64,000 nucleotides of DNA from Clostridiaceae bacterium DTU079 (lineage in GTDB: Bacteria; Bacillota; Clostridia; Acetivibrionales; Acetivibrionaceae), in NCBI GenBank assembly GCA_001512505.1, contig LFSC01000010.1, positions 2,740 to 66,739 on the forward strand. The letters run 5' to 3'. A program made the position numbers and the translations under genes. Below the pieces are notes generated by a model. It was not told where the DNA came from. It worked only from the letters and a program-made list of their open reading frames with translations, and did not search any database. Numbering within the stretch: the stretch's first letter is position 1; each line of letters begins with the position of its first letter. Positions 47,893 to 56,540 of this stretch are shown one piece after another.

Positions 47893-48993
47893 TTGAGTAA
47901 AAACAAGAATAATAAAAGAAACAACAAGATGAGGACAATTTTGTTTGTGGCTGCGGTGGTAGTGGTTGCTCTGGCTTTGGGAGGCTATATTTGGTATTCG
48001 AGCGTTACGAGCTATGTAGCCACTGTGTCGGGAGAGAAGATCTCCAGTTCCGATTATAAGTATTTTCTTGCTACCGTAAAAAACCAAATGGAAGATGATG
48101 CAAAGATTGCGGATGAAGAGTCAAGGAAGGCATTCTGGAATTCCAAGGTGGATGGAATTGATGCAAAGGAGATTGCAAAGCAAAGAACCTTGGAAAGTAC
48201 TAAGGAATACAAGATACAGCTTATAAAAGCTAAAGAAAACGGTATATTTTTAAATGATAATGATCTAAAAGTAATCAATGATTCAATTAACGATTTTCTT
48301 AATCAGTTAGCCATAAGCTACCAGATGACTTCGGATTCTCCTAATGCTAAAAAGCCTGAAGATGTAATTAAGGAAATGTATGGATTTGGTGTGGATGAAC
48401 TTAGAAATATAATGAAAAATCTAAGGCTAATCTATAAATTTGTAGAGCAGGAACAGAAAAAAATAAATGTTACCGAAGAGGAAATGAAAAAAAGATATGC
48501 AGAAAATAAAGATACCTTCGATACTGTAGATGTAAGGCATATATTGATTAGTACATGGGATAAGGAGACCGGTGAGGAACTTTCGGAAGAAGATAAGAAA
48601 AAGAAATATGAGGAAGCAAAGAAAATTCTTGAGAGGGTTAAGAACGGAGAAGATATGGAAAAACTGGCAACAGAACTTTCTGATGACTCCGGAGTAAATG
48701 AAAATAAGGGACTACTTAAAGTAGATTATAACAAGACCATAGTTGAGGAGTTAAAACCGTTCACCGATTGGGCTGTGAAGAACAAGGTTGGAGATACCGG
48801 CATAGTTGAGACGAGTTATGGATACCATGTCGTAAGGATAGAAGACAGGACAGATTATGCCGATGTTGCAGATAAGGTCAGAAATGTTATACTTTCTGAA
48901 AAATATGATGAAATATTAAAAGAATGGGCTAAAGATCCGAAATACGATATTGTAAAAAATGAGTTTGCTATAAATAGGATAAAAGTAGAATAA
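47893..48993 (+). CDS. Membrane-anchored parvulin-type peptidyl-prolyl isomerase (PrsA/SurA-like)
   Basis: 366 residues: basic N-terminus, one membrane helix at about 15-37 (no lipobox Cys, so unlike classic lipoprotein PrsA), a SurA-like helical N-domain, and a parvulin/PpiC domain from about 214 (VRHILISTWD ... GDTGIVETSYGYHVVRI) to 316. It probably helps fold exported proteins outside the membrane. TTG 47893 follows GAGGG. Located between mfd and spoVT, where Clostridia often encode such a foldase. Confidence 0.88.
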   Translation: MSKNKNNKRNNKMRTILFVAAVVVVALALGGYIWYSSVTSYVATVSGEKISSSDYKYFLATVKNQMEDDAKIADEESRKAFWNSKVDGIDAKEIAKQRTLESTKEYKIQLIKAKENGIFLNDNDLKVINDSINDFLNQLAISYQMTSDSPNAKKPEDVIKEMYGFGVDELRNIMKNLRLIYKFVEQEQKKINVTEEEMKKRYAENKDTFDTVDVRHILISTWDKETGEELSEEDKKKKYEEAKKILERVKNGEDMEKLATELSDDSGVNENKGLLKVDYNKTIVEELKPFTDWAVKNKVGDTGIVETSYGYHVVRIEDRTDYADVADKVRNVILSEKYDEILKEWAKDPKYDIVKNEFAINRIKVE

Positions 48994-49379
48994 TTGTTTT
49001 TTGATTTAGAAGATTCACAATAATTTTTCTATATTTTCTTAGCTTAAAAAGGCGTAAGCAGATGGTAACAAGATATATGAATAAGCTTTATATGTTTAGT
49101 AAAAAAGATCGGTTAACCGGTCTTTTTTTGTTATGTGAGAAAGTAAACTAATTTTTTGCGAAACTTAAGTTCCCGGAATATTTTTCTTTACATCTGTTAA
49201 GATCTTCACAAATCGTTATTTTAGTAGCCAAGAAGAATCCATTCTTACCGAGTTTTTGAAGGTTGTTGGAATTTGGATTTTTAAACTATCATAATTCACC
49301 TGTAATGTATAAAACTCCAATAAATAATTAATAATAAAACTGTACCAACAACATAAATAGAAAAGGAGGTAAAAATAAA
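48994..49379 (+). other. Intergenic region before spoVT
   Basis: 386 bp, containing the terminator at 49103-49129 and then about 250 bp of AT-rich sequence with the spoVT promoter. I could not find a clear sigma-G promoter (TGnATA / CATnnTA), although spoVT is sigma-G controlled in Bacillus. Confidence 0.5.
49103..49129 (+). terminator. Rho-independent terminator after the foldase gene
   Basis: AAAAGATCGG (49103-49112) and CCGGTCTTTT (49117-49126) pair with one G-U around TTAA, with the T run extending to 49129. Confidence 0.9.
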
Positions 49380-49934
49380 TTGAAAGCAACCGGAATAGTT
49401 AGAAGGATAGATGACCTGGGAAGAGTAGTAATTCCAAAGGAAATCAGAAGAACATTAAGAATCAGGGAAGGTGACCCTCTTGAAATATTTACCGATAGAG
49501 AAGGAGAAGTAATATTAAAGAAGTATTCACCAATTGGAGAATTAAGTGATTTCGCTGCTCAGTACGCTGAATCGTTGCACAAAACAAGTGGACATATAAC
49601 TTGTATTTCAGATAGAGATACAATTATAGCGGTATCAGGTGCATCTAAAAAAGAATTTCTTGAAAAATCTTTAAGCTCGGAAATTGAAAAAATAATAGAA
49701 GAGAAGACTACATTAATTGTAAAAGCGCCTGAGGAAAAGCCCATCAACATTTTAGCAGATGAGGGAGGAGAAAGAAAATACTTCTCTCAGGTAGTTACTC
49801 CTATTATTTCCGAGGGAGATCCCATTGGAGCCGTCATGTTCTTATCGACAGATCCTGATGTGCGTATGGGAGAGGTTGAAGCTAAACTTGCTCAGTCCGC
49901 CGCAGGTTTCCTGGGAAAACAGATGGAACAGTAA
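49380..49934 (+). CDS. spoVT: Stage V sporulation protein T (AbrB-family regulator)
   Basis: 184 residues: N-terminal AbrB/MazE swapped-hairpin DNA-binding domain (MKATGIVRRIDDLGRVVIPKEIRRTL) and a C-terminal GAF-like domain, the SpoVT layout, distinct from short AbrB. It tunes late forespore gene expression. TTG 49380 follows a near-perfect AAAAGGAGGT. The mfd-spoVT-mazG order matches Bacillus. Confidence 0.96.
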   Translation: MKATGIVRRIDDLGRVVIPKEIRRTLRIREGDPLEIFTDREGEVILKKYSPIGELSDFAAQYAESLHKTSGHITCISDRDTIIAVSGASKKEFLEKSLSSEIEKIIEEKTTLIVKAPEEKPINILADEGGERKYFSQVVTPIISEGDPIGAVMFLSTDPDVRMGEVEAKLAQSAAGFLGKQMEQ

Positions 49935-50040
49935 AAAGTATGCTTTGTAGTGTTTTCAAAACAAGAAAATCATGGTATTGCCGAAGAGTGATAAATTCAA
50001 GGTTATTAAAATACAAAAATCAAAATCTGACTGAAAGCGA

Positions 50041-50073
50041 AAGGGGCGTTGGTTGCCCCTTAAGCTTTTATTT
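50041..50073 (+). terminator. Rho-independent terminator after spoVT
   Basis: AAGGGGC (50041-50047) and GCCCCTT (50055-50061) pair around GTTGGTT, followed by AAGCTTTTATTTTTTT. Confidence 0.75.
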
Positions 50074-50162
50074 TTTTCTTTTTTCGGACGGGTTTTATGG
50101 CAATGGAAAAGGACTTTTGATATAATTGAAACGACCGATTTTACTGCTGGGGAGTTGATTTA

Positions 50163-50948
50163 ATGATAAAGGACAAATACACCTTTGAAGAATTGCTTGA
50201 TATTATGAAGCTTTTACGGAGCGAAAACGGATGCCCGTGGGATAGAGAGCAAAACCACGATACTCTGAAAAAGTATATGATTGAGGAGACTTATGAAGTT
50301 CTTGAGGCAATAGATTTAAAGGATAAGGACAAGCTCTGTGAAGAATTGGGAGATCTCTTGCTGCAAGTTGTTTTCCATGCACAAATAGCACGGGAGCAAG
50401 AGGAATTTACAATGGATGATGTTATAACGGGTATTTGCAGAAAAATGATACTTAGGCACACCCATGTTTTCGGTGAGGTTAAAGCCGATACTGCCGATGA
50501 TGTTGTGGTAAATTGGGAAGAGATAAAGAAAAAAGAGAAGGGTATGAAAAGTCAGACAGAGGTTCTTAAAAGTGTGCCTTCAAATTTACCGGCCCTTATG
50601 AGAAGCTATAAGGTTCAGCAGAAGGCAGCACAGGTAGGATTTGACTGGGATAATATCGAAGATGCATTTTCAAAGGTTTTAGAAGAAATAGATGAATTAA
50701 AAGATGTATATAAGAGTAAAGATGTGGAAAGAATAAAAGATGAATTGGGAGATGTATTATTTTCCATAGTTAATTTGTCAAGATTTGTGAAGGTGCAACC
50801 GGAGCTGGCATTAACCGGAACGATAAACAAGTTTATAGAAAGATTTGAATTTATCGAGAAGGAGGCGGCAAAAGCCGGGAAGATTCTTCAGGAAATGTCT
50901 TTAGCAGAAATGGATGAGTTGTGGAATAAAGCCAAAAGACAAAATTGA
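50163..50948 (+). CDS. mazG: Nucleoside triphosphate pyrophosphohydrolase MazG
   Basis: Hydrolyses NTPs and dNTPs to NMP + PPi, a house-cleaning role. 261 residues with two MazG modules: the first around LRSENGCPWDREQ and EETYEVLEAID, with metal-binding EELGDLLLQVVFHA; the second around KVLEEIDELKD and DELGDVLFSIVNLS. The Bacillus orthologue YabN is fused to an N-terminal methylase domain; this one is not. ATG 50163 follows TGGGGAG. Confidence 0.94.
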   Translation: MIKDKYTFEELLDIMKLLRSENGCPWDREQNHDTLKKYMIEETYEVLEAIDLKDKDKLCEELGDLLLQVVFHAQIAREQEEFTMDDVITGICRKMILRHTHVFGEVKADTADDVVVNWEEIKKKEKGMKSQTEVLKSVPSNLPALMRSYKVQQKAAQVGFDWDNIEDAFSKVLEEIDELKDVYKSKDVERIKDELGDVLFSIVNLSRFVKVQPELALTGTINKFIERFEFIEKEAAKAGKILQEMSLAEMDELWNKAKRQN

Positions 50949-51101
50949 GGGAAATTTTATAAACTAATTGGGTGAAAGGAGGAATTTTAGGATTTACAAC
51001 GAATGATATTAGTTGTGATTTACGATGCAGGAAATTTAATTTATAATAAAGAAACTTATGTTTCAATAAAGTCCATAACAAAGAATTAGGAGGATTGTTA
51101 C

Positions 51102-51377
51102 ATGAATAAGACAGAATTAATAGCAAGTATGGCAGAAAAAAGTCAGTTATCGAAGAAGGATGCAGAGAAGGCTCTTAATGCTTTTATCGAAAGCGTTGAA
51201 GAGGCTCTTGCAAAGGGTGATAAAATCCAATTGGTTGGATTTGGTACATTTGAAGTAAGGGAAAGAGCTGAAAGAAAGGGAAGAAATCCTCAGACAAAAG
51301 AGGAAATAACAATTCCTGCTACCAAGGCACCTATTTTTAAGGTGGGAAAAGGATTAAAGGATTTAATAAACAAATAA
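51102..51377 (+). CDS. hup: DNA-binding protein HU
   Basis: Nucleoid-associated protein. 91 residues: MNKTELIASMAEKSQLSKKDAEKALNAFIESV dimer core, then the DNA-binding beta-arm with FGTFEVRERAERKGRNPQT and the Pro in EITIPATKAP. The RBS is AGGAGG. It stands between mazG and rqcP with its own terminator at 51425, suggesting strong separate expression. Confidence 0.97.
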   Translation: MNKTELIASMAEKSQLSKKDAEKALNAFIESVEEALAKGDKIQLVGFGTFEVRERAERKGRNPQTKEEITIPATKAPIFKVGKGLKDLINK

Positions 51378-51424
51378 AGTTATTTGTGTTTCATAGTACT
51401 TATTACAGATTTAAGAAAAGACAC

Positions 51425-51451
51425 GGGGCCTTGAGCCCCTTTCAATTTTTT
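51425..51451 (+). terminator. Rho-independent terminator after hup
   Basis: GGGGC (51425-51429) and GCCCC (51435-51439) pair around CTTGA, followed by TTTCAATTTTTT. Confidence 0.7.
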
Positions 51452-51565
51452 AACATGGTTTTAAATATAAAATTTGCTTGGAAGAGATTACTTAAAATTT
51501 GAAATTAACAAACATACATTTATTAAAAATATTCATATCAATTTTTGCAGGGGGATTTTGAAAAT

Positions 51566-51811
51566 ATGAGAATTGACAAATATCTTAAAGTTTCAAGACT
51601 GATAAAAAGACGTACACTGGCTAACGAAGCATGTGAGCAGGGCAGAGTAAAGATAAACGATAAAGTCGCAAAGCCGGGTTCGGATGTAAAGGTTGGCGAT
51701 ATAATCGAGATACAGTTTGGAAACGCTACTACACGGGTTAAGGTAATTTCGGTCGCGGAGCATGTTTTAAAAGCCGATTCAAAAGAAATGTACGAGATAT
51801 TAAGCAATTAG
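51566..51811 (+). CDS. rqcP: S4-domain ribosome quality control protein RqcP (YabO)
   Basis: 81 residues, almost entirely an S4 RNA-binding domain (MRIDKYLKVSRLIKRRTLANEACEQGRVKINDK). RqcP/YabO works with RqcH to add alanine tails on obstructed 50S subunits. ATG 51566 lies 10 nt after GGGGGA; an in-frame TTG at 51545 lies before that RBS. Position between mazG/HU and yabP matches Bacillus yabO. Confidence 0.93.
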   Translation: MRIDKYLKVSRLIKRRTLANEACEQGRVKINDKVAKPGSDVKVGDIIEIQFGNATTRVKVISVAEHVLKADSKEMYEILSN

Positions 51812-52023
51812 TCTTATGAAAAGAGGCCTTTTTCAAAGTAAATATAATTAAATTGGGAATCCGACTTATTTTTATTACCACTTTACTGCCGGTTTGAGTT
51901 ATAATACTTTCGAAACGGTTTTCATGAATTCGGGTAGGAATGGAATAATTGTATTGTATTTTAATGTTTTGAAACCGTTAATTTGGATATATATCATATA
52001 GAACTTTTGAAAGGAATGATTGT

Positions 52024-52404
52024 ATGGAACTTACAACACCGGCATTGCTGTTTCCGGCTATTTCATTACTGATGCTTGCATACACAAACCGCTTTATGGT
52101 GTTGGCGCAATTAATCCGCGATTTGTATGCCAAATATAAAGAAAACCCTGATGAGGTAACAAAAGGACAGTTACACAATTTGAAAAAAAGAATTGTGATA
52201 ATAAAAAATATGCAGATATTTGGCGGTCTGAGTTTTTTCTTCTGCGTTACATGCATGTTTTTGCTATTTTTTAATTTTTTGATTCTAGCGGATATTGTTT
52301 TTGGCATCAGCTTATTATTGCTGTTGGTTTCATTGGCATTATTGGTGTATGAATTGCAAATTTCGGTGAATGCTTTAAATATCCAGCTGAAGGATTTTAA
52401 ATAA
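52024..52404 (+). CDS. DUF2721 family membrane protein
   Basis: 126 residues with three hydrophobic segments and the family opening TPALLFPAISLLMLAYTNRFMVLAQLIRDL. Function unknown. It has its own RBS (AAAGGAATG) and a strong terminator at 52515-52555, so it is a single-gene unit inserted between rqcP and the yabPQ genes; it is not part of that cluster in Bacillus. Confidence 0.75.
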   Translation: MELTTPALLFPAISLLMLAYTNRFMVLAQLIRDLYAKYKENPDEVTKGQLHNLKKRIVIIKNMQIFGGLSFFFCVTCMFLLFFNFLILADIVFGISLLLLLVSLALLVYELQISVNALNIQLKDFK

Positions 52405-52514
52405 TATGAAACTCAGATTTTTTTTAAATAAAGTATTGCTACTATACATTTCATTGAGTCAAAAGTATTGAATTAAATATAACCCTTTACGAAAGAAACA
52501 ATAAAAACCTGGGG

Positions 52515-52555
52515 AAAATGTTCCGTTGGCTTAAGTTTTACCGGAACATTTTTTT
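52515..52555 (+). terminator. Rho-independent terminator after the DUF2721 gene
   Basis: AAAATGTTCCG (52515-52525) and CGGAACATTTT (52542-52552) form a perfect 11-bp stem, with Ts continuing to 52555. Confidence 0.9.
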
Positions 52556-52782
52556 ACTGTGTTCTTTACTTAAACAGTATGCACTCAATATAAAATAAAA
52601 ACTCAGCTTTCGTGCATCGGAATTATTCTGTTCATGAAACTTTCACAAAAAATGCAAGGTTTTTTCAATTCTATTTTTGAATCCCATGATATACTATAAA
52701 CCAAGTAAGATGTTATAAAATCGGTTTTGTAGCATAATCGACTTATATTAAAGATCCAATTAATTGTTTTCATTATATTTAC

Positions 52783-52844
52783 AGGGGAGTAATCTAACAT
52801 ATAACTTTTTTATACTTATAGGGGAGTAATCTAATATATAACTT
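52783..52844 (+). repeat. 25-bp direct repeat upstream of the dockerin gene
   Basis: AGGGGAGTAATCTAA begins both copies (52783-52807 and 52820-52844), each ending ATATAACTT, with one mismatch and a 37-bp period. The second copy ends 28 bp before the start codon at 52873, a position that suits regulator binding or a local duplication of the leader. Confidence 0.75.
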
Positions 52845-52872
52845 CAAAATTAATATAAGTAAGGGGGATGAA

Positions 52873-54725
52873 ATGAAAATGAAAAGTATGTTTAAAAAAA
52901 TTAAATATGCGGCTTTTGCATTAATTATATTTGCAGTTGCTGTAAGCATAAACTTGGTTTTCGGTCCAAATACGGCATATGCATCAACTGAATTAACTTC
53001 CGATGACGGGTTATGGAAATTTACTGACGACGGAGTAATTATGCAATATTTAGGAAATGAAGCTGTAATAACATTACCGGATCAGCTTACGGCAAACGGT
53101 GTTTCTTATCATATATCAAAACTACATTGGGGTGCAATAGGCTGGAATAAAACAACAACTGAAATTAATATCGGTCCTAATATTGTGGATATTGAACCCG
53201 GTTCATTTAAACAATTGGAGTCATTAAAAAGAATTAATGTAAGTCCTGAAAATGAAAAATATTGTGATATTAACGGAATATTATACAATAAAGAGAAGAC
53301 ATTTTTGATTAGATATCCGCAAAAAATGATACTGGGGTTTTAGAACTTCCGGATACATTTACATATTGCTATTTAAATGCAATAGAAAATGCTGAAAATG
53401 TAAAGGCATTAAAGATTCCTGCAAGTTATACAGGTGAGTGGAAAAATGGCAAGGATTTATTAAAACCGGAATCTTTTCCGAATTTACTGGCAATAAGAGT
53501 TTCACCTGAGAATCCTTATTTTACATCACATGAAGGCGTTTTATACAGCCGTGATATGACTACACTTTATTGGTATCCACCTAAAAATATTCATTCCAGT
53601 TTTACTATCCCCGATAGTGTCAAGAAAATTGAAATGAATGCATTTTTGAATGCCGAACGCTTGAGAAATCTGGACTTGACATCGAATATTGAAAACATAA
53701 GCTATAATTTTGAGGGATGTAATCTGACATCCATTAATAATATTACAACAAGAGAAGAATATATTAACTGGGATCCTTCAGTTAAATCCGTATTCCAAAA
53801 ATATCTTCATTATTTTGAGGATCAACCCATTTCAATATCTTTGGTAGAGCAGGAAGTACAATATGCTGTAGACAACTATATCGAAGAGGGTATGAATGAT
53901 TACGAAAAAATATATGCATTATACAATTATGTAGCTAAAAAAGTATTTTATACGAATGGAGATACTTGGGATCCTCAATATCATTGTCTTTCTTCTGTGT
54001 TCCTTGGAGACGAAACAGTTTGTGAAGGTTATGCTCTGGCTATGTCGTTATTGCTAGACAAAGTAGGAATAACAAACTGCTGTGTTTCAGGTAGCAGCCC
54101 TGAGTTTAGCCAGCATGCATGGAATCTTGTAAAGATCAGTGGTGTATGGCTGCAGATTGATGCTAATTGGGATGATAAAGGGGATTATGCAGGACAAAAA
54201 TACTTTTTGAAAAGTAAAAGTGAGTATGAGAAAATACACGCACCATACATAAGAAACATAAATCAAAAGTTCACAAAATATAGCTTTGGAGTGGATAAGT
54301 CGATTTACAATAACAACTTGCCGGACTGCAATATAAGCATAGGAGATATAAATAAAGACGGAATAATAGACGGAGCAGATAAAGACCTTATAAGAAATGA
54401 AATACAAGCTTACGCCAGGTATTCCTATTTAGGATATTATAATGTGCTTGCAGATGTAAAGCTTGACGGAAAAATAGATATGGATGATTATAATTGGCTA
54501 TGTGATAAGCTTGTTTTGGGGAATAAAGACATACTTATCGGTGACCTTAACCAAAACGGAGTATATGATGAGGAAGATTTAGCGCTTCTGGAAATTGAAA
54601 TAGGGAAATTTAATACACAGCCGGGGTATTACAATATTCTGGCAGATGTTTACTATGACAGAGTATTGGATATATACGATTATTTGTTACTATGGGACTT
54701 CATTTATTTGCCGAATAACCGGTAG
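52873..54725 (+). pseudogene. Secreted LRR / transglutaminase-like protein with dockerin modules, frameshifted
   Basis: Repairing one frameshift gives about 617 residues. Signal peptide (MKMKSMFKKIKYAAFALIIF to YASTE), BspA-type leucine-rich repeats (ITLPDQL, FTIPDSVKKIEMNAF), then a transglutaminase-like core with Cys in TVCEGYALAMS, His in SQHAWNLVKI and Asp in IDANWDD, and at the C-terminus two dockerin-like units (GDINKDGIIDGADKDLI with ADVKLDGKIDMDDY; GDLNQNGVYDEEDLALL with ADVYYDRVLDIYDY). The frame breaks in an A6 run (53321-53326); seven A's would continue through NDTGVLELPD into the distal frame, which is open across the join. Dockerins dock onto scaffoldin cohesins, so this was a likely cellulosome or surface component. 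RBS AAGGGGG. Confidence 0.78.
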
Positions 54726-54801
54726 AGTAAAAGCTTCTAATTAGGTAATACAGCAGTTAAATAAAAATTTATGCTAACAGGTAAAGAGCAATAATTAATA
54801 T

Positions 54802-54863
54802 AAAACGGCACAATTTAAGTGGGTTACATTCACGTAATATCCTTAAATGTGCCGTTTTGCTTT
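54802..54863 (+). terminator. Rho-independent terminator after the dockerin gene
   Basis: AAAACGGCAC plus ATTTAAG pair with CTTAAAT plus GTGCCGTTTT (one bulged A), followed by GCTTTT. Confidence 0.8.
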
Positions 54864-54950
54864 TGCCCTTTCAATCTTAAAACAATAGTTTCCACTGAGC
54901 CGGTTGGGAGGGTGCAGTCTTTTTCTTGGAATCTCATAAAGGGAAATGTG

Positions 54951-54980
54951 TCATTTTTAATATTGTACATGCATAAATAT
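54951..54980 (+). promoter_or_regulatory. Possible sigma-E promoter for yabPQ
   Basis: TCATTTT (54951-54957), 14 nt, CATAAATAT (54972-54980) partly matches the sigma-E pattern GTCATATT / CATACAAT (a G precedes the -35). yabP and yabQ are sigma-E genes in Bacillus. Confidence 0.4.
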
Positions 54981-55014
54981 TTATATTAGTATGACATAAA
55001 TTGGAGGGATAAAA

Positions 55015-55305
55015 ATGGTTGAAGATAAGAAAAACCAAAAGACCGGTGTTCAGAATCTTATACTGGAAAACAGAGAGAAATTAAGCATATCCGGTGTTAT
55101 TGACGTGGAAAGCTTCAATGATGAAATGGTTGTAGTAGATACGGAATTGGGAATTCTAATTGTCCGGGGTGAAGACCTTCACATAAACAAATTAAGTCTG
55201 GAAAGCTCCGAACTAAGCATAGAAGGATATATTACAAGCTGCGAATACAATGAAAAAGACGGAAGATCAAAAGGTATGGGATTTTTTGCTAAAATGTTTA
55301 GATAG
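55015..55305 (+). CDS. yabP: Sporulation protein YabP
   Basis: 96 residues of the YabP/YqfC family: ILENREKLSISGVIDVESFNDEMVVVDTELGILIVRGEDLHINKLSLESSELSIEGYI pattern. Needed for spore coat/cortex development in Bacillus with YabQ. RBS TTGGAGG. Only 5 bp separate it from yabQ. Confidence 0.93.
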   Translation: MVEDKKNQKTGVQNLILENREKLSISGVIDVESFNDEMVVVDTELGILIVRGEDLHINKLSLESSELSIEGYITSCEYNEKDGRSKGMGFFAKMFR

Positions 55306-55310
55306 GATAA

Positions 55311-55829
55311 GTGATAGAATTGTGGGTTTCTGTTAGCAATCAGGCATATGTTTTTTTGAGTTGTGTCTTAGGTGGCATGATAATTGCATTTTTATATGAT
55401 ATATTCAGGGTAAGAAGGAAGGCTATAAGATCCGGTAATCTCATTGTATACTTTGAGGATTTTATTTACTGGATTATTGTAGCATTGGTTCTTTTTGCCG
55501 TTGTCTATCGGAGCAATGAAGGGGAAATAAGAGGGTACCTTATATTAGGTGTAGTTATTGGAATTGTCCTGTACGTTTTGCTCCTGAGCAGGATTGTCAT
55601 GAATGTGTTTTTGTTTCTCATAAGGGTAGTATATAAAGCAGCAGTTATTGTTTTTACCGTAGCGCTGATACCGATAAAAGTGATTCTTAAAATACTTGGA
55701 GTTCCTACTAAAGGTGTTTATAAGATAATGATGAAGAGTAAAAGCAAAGTAAAAAGAGTAGGAAGGAATATACACGATAAGTTCAGGATAACAAAAAAAT
55801 TATTTAAAAATATTAGGAAAAAAATTTAG
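55311..55829 (+). CDS. yabQ: Spore cortex protein YabQ
   Basis: 172-residue membrane protein: several N-terminal helices (AYVFLSCVLGGMIIAFLYDIFRVRRK; IYWIIVALVLFAVVY; YVLLLSRIVM) and a very basic C-terminal tail. YabQ is required for cortex assembly. GTG 55311 with AGGATAA upstream, directly after yabP. The RRK-rich tail probably faces the cytoplasm. Confidence 0.9.
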   Translation: MIELWVSVSNQAYVFLSCVLGGMIIAFLYDIFRVRRKAIRSGNLIVYFEDFIYWIIVALVLFAVVYRSNEGEIRGYLILGVVIGIVLYVLLLSRIVMNVFLFLIRVVYKAAVIVFTVALIPIKVILKILGVPTKGVYKIMMKSKSKVKRVGRNIHDKFRITKKLFKNIRKKI

Positions 55830-55926
55830 TAAAGGAGGATTTTGTTAATAGTTATAGAATTAATATAATGGTATCATAGTGTCATATAATCCCTATTCCG
55901 GTGAAGAGGAGTAGGAAAAGAACCGG

Positions 55927-55993
55927 TGCAATTTGCAAATTGCATCTTGCATTTGTGTTTAAAAGGCTGATATACTATTATTCTCATAGTATA
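55927..55993 (+). repeat. Small palindromes upstream of divIC
   Basis: Two inverted repeats lie in the 190-bp gap before divIC: TGCAATTTGCAAATTGCA (55927-55944, perfect) and TATACTAT/ATAGTATA (55971-55993, 8 bp, 7-nt loop). Neither has a T run. They could be operators or mRNA structure. Confidence 0.45.
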
Positions 55994-56020
55994 TGGCTTT
56001 ACCAAAGGAGAGTTTGGATT

Positions 56021-56299
56021 ATGAACAAAAGAAAAAAGCGTAGTTGGGGATTAATTCTTATAACCGGAGTTTTTATAGTCAACATAGGAGTAGTTCTTGT
56101 AAAACAGGAGAGAATGTTACGAGCCCAACAAAGAGAATTGGAAAAAATACAGTCTAATATTGAACGGGAGAACGAACTTAACAAAAAACTTTTACAGCAA
56201 AAGCAAGAAGTAAACACCGATGAGTACATAGAAAAGATTGCCAGAGAGAATCTTGGAATGATTAAGGACGGCGAGAAGATATTTATTGATGTTGATTAA
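56021..56299 (+). CDS. divIC: Cell division protein DivIC (FtsB family)
   Basis: 92-residue bitopic membrane protein: basic cytoplasmic N-terminus (MNKRKKRSWG), one helix (about 10-27), then an extracytoplasmic coiled coil (LRAQQRELEKIQSNIERENELNKKL) and the family ending EYIEKIARENLGMIKDGEKIF. It forms the FtsL-DivIB-DivIC divisome subcomplex. ATG 56021 follows AAAGGAGAG; the longer open frame back to 55901 lacks an RBS. Confidence 0.93.
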   Translation: MNKRKKRSWGLILITGVFIVNIGVVLVKQERMLRAQQRELEKIQSNIERENELNKKLLQQKQEVNTDEYIEKIARENLGMIKDGEKIFIDVD

Positions 56300-56360
56300 C
56301 GGATGGCTCTCTATATAATACCGAAGTGATACAATGGTAATATTTATAAATTGGAGATGC

Positions 56361-56390
56361 TTGACATTAATCAATGTCGTATTATATAAT
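56361..56390 (+). promoter_or_regulatory. Sigma-A promoter for the yabR transcript
   Basis: TTGACA (56361-56366), an 18-nt spacer, TATAAT (56385-56390), both exact consensus hexamers. The start codon is about 145 nt further on, so the transcript has a long leader. Confidence 0.8.
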
Positions 56391-56396
56391 CTATAT

Positions 56397-56540
56397 GGAT
56401 TGCACTAGGTTTCATACATAAGAACTTAGGCAGCCTACAAAACCAAGGCATATGTTTTTGTAATATCCAAAAGGAACTCCCCATAAAGGCTGTTGCAAAA
56501 CATGTGAGTACCTTATTTAATCAGGAGGATCAACTTATTT
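56397..56540 (+). ncRNA. Structured 5' leader of yabR, class unknown
   Basis: After the strong promoter, the leader can fold into a three-way junction: P1 GGAT-TGCA (56397-56404) with TGTA-AT-ATCC (56459-56468), P2 CTAGGTT/AACTTAG (56405-56411 / 56423-56429) and P3 GCCT/AGGC (56433-56436 / 56446-56449). Further on, GGAACTC and GAGTACC can pair (one mismatch) before the RBS AGGAGG. I do not recognise a known riboswitch. Confidence 0.4.

Larger units (their letters stand above)
52405..52872 (+). other. Intergenic region before the dockerin gene
   Basis: 468 bp holding the terminator at 52515-52555 and two copies of a 25-bp direct repeat (52783-52844) just before the next RBS. The rest is AT-rich without a recognisable feature. 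Confidence 0.6.

Noticed and set aside
49940-50125. 61-codon open frame after spoVT
   Set aside because: It spans the spoVT terminator, has no RBS and no recognisable motif, so it is chance.
55901-56020. 40-residue N-terminal extension of DivIC
   Set aside because: No RBS at the upstream start; the extension contains palindromic non-coding sequence, and ATG 56021 has AAAGGAGAG.
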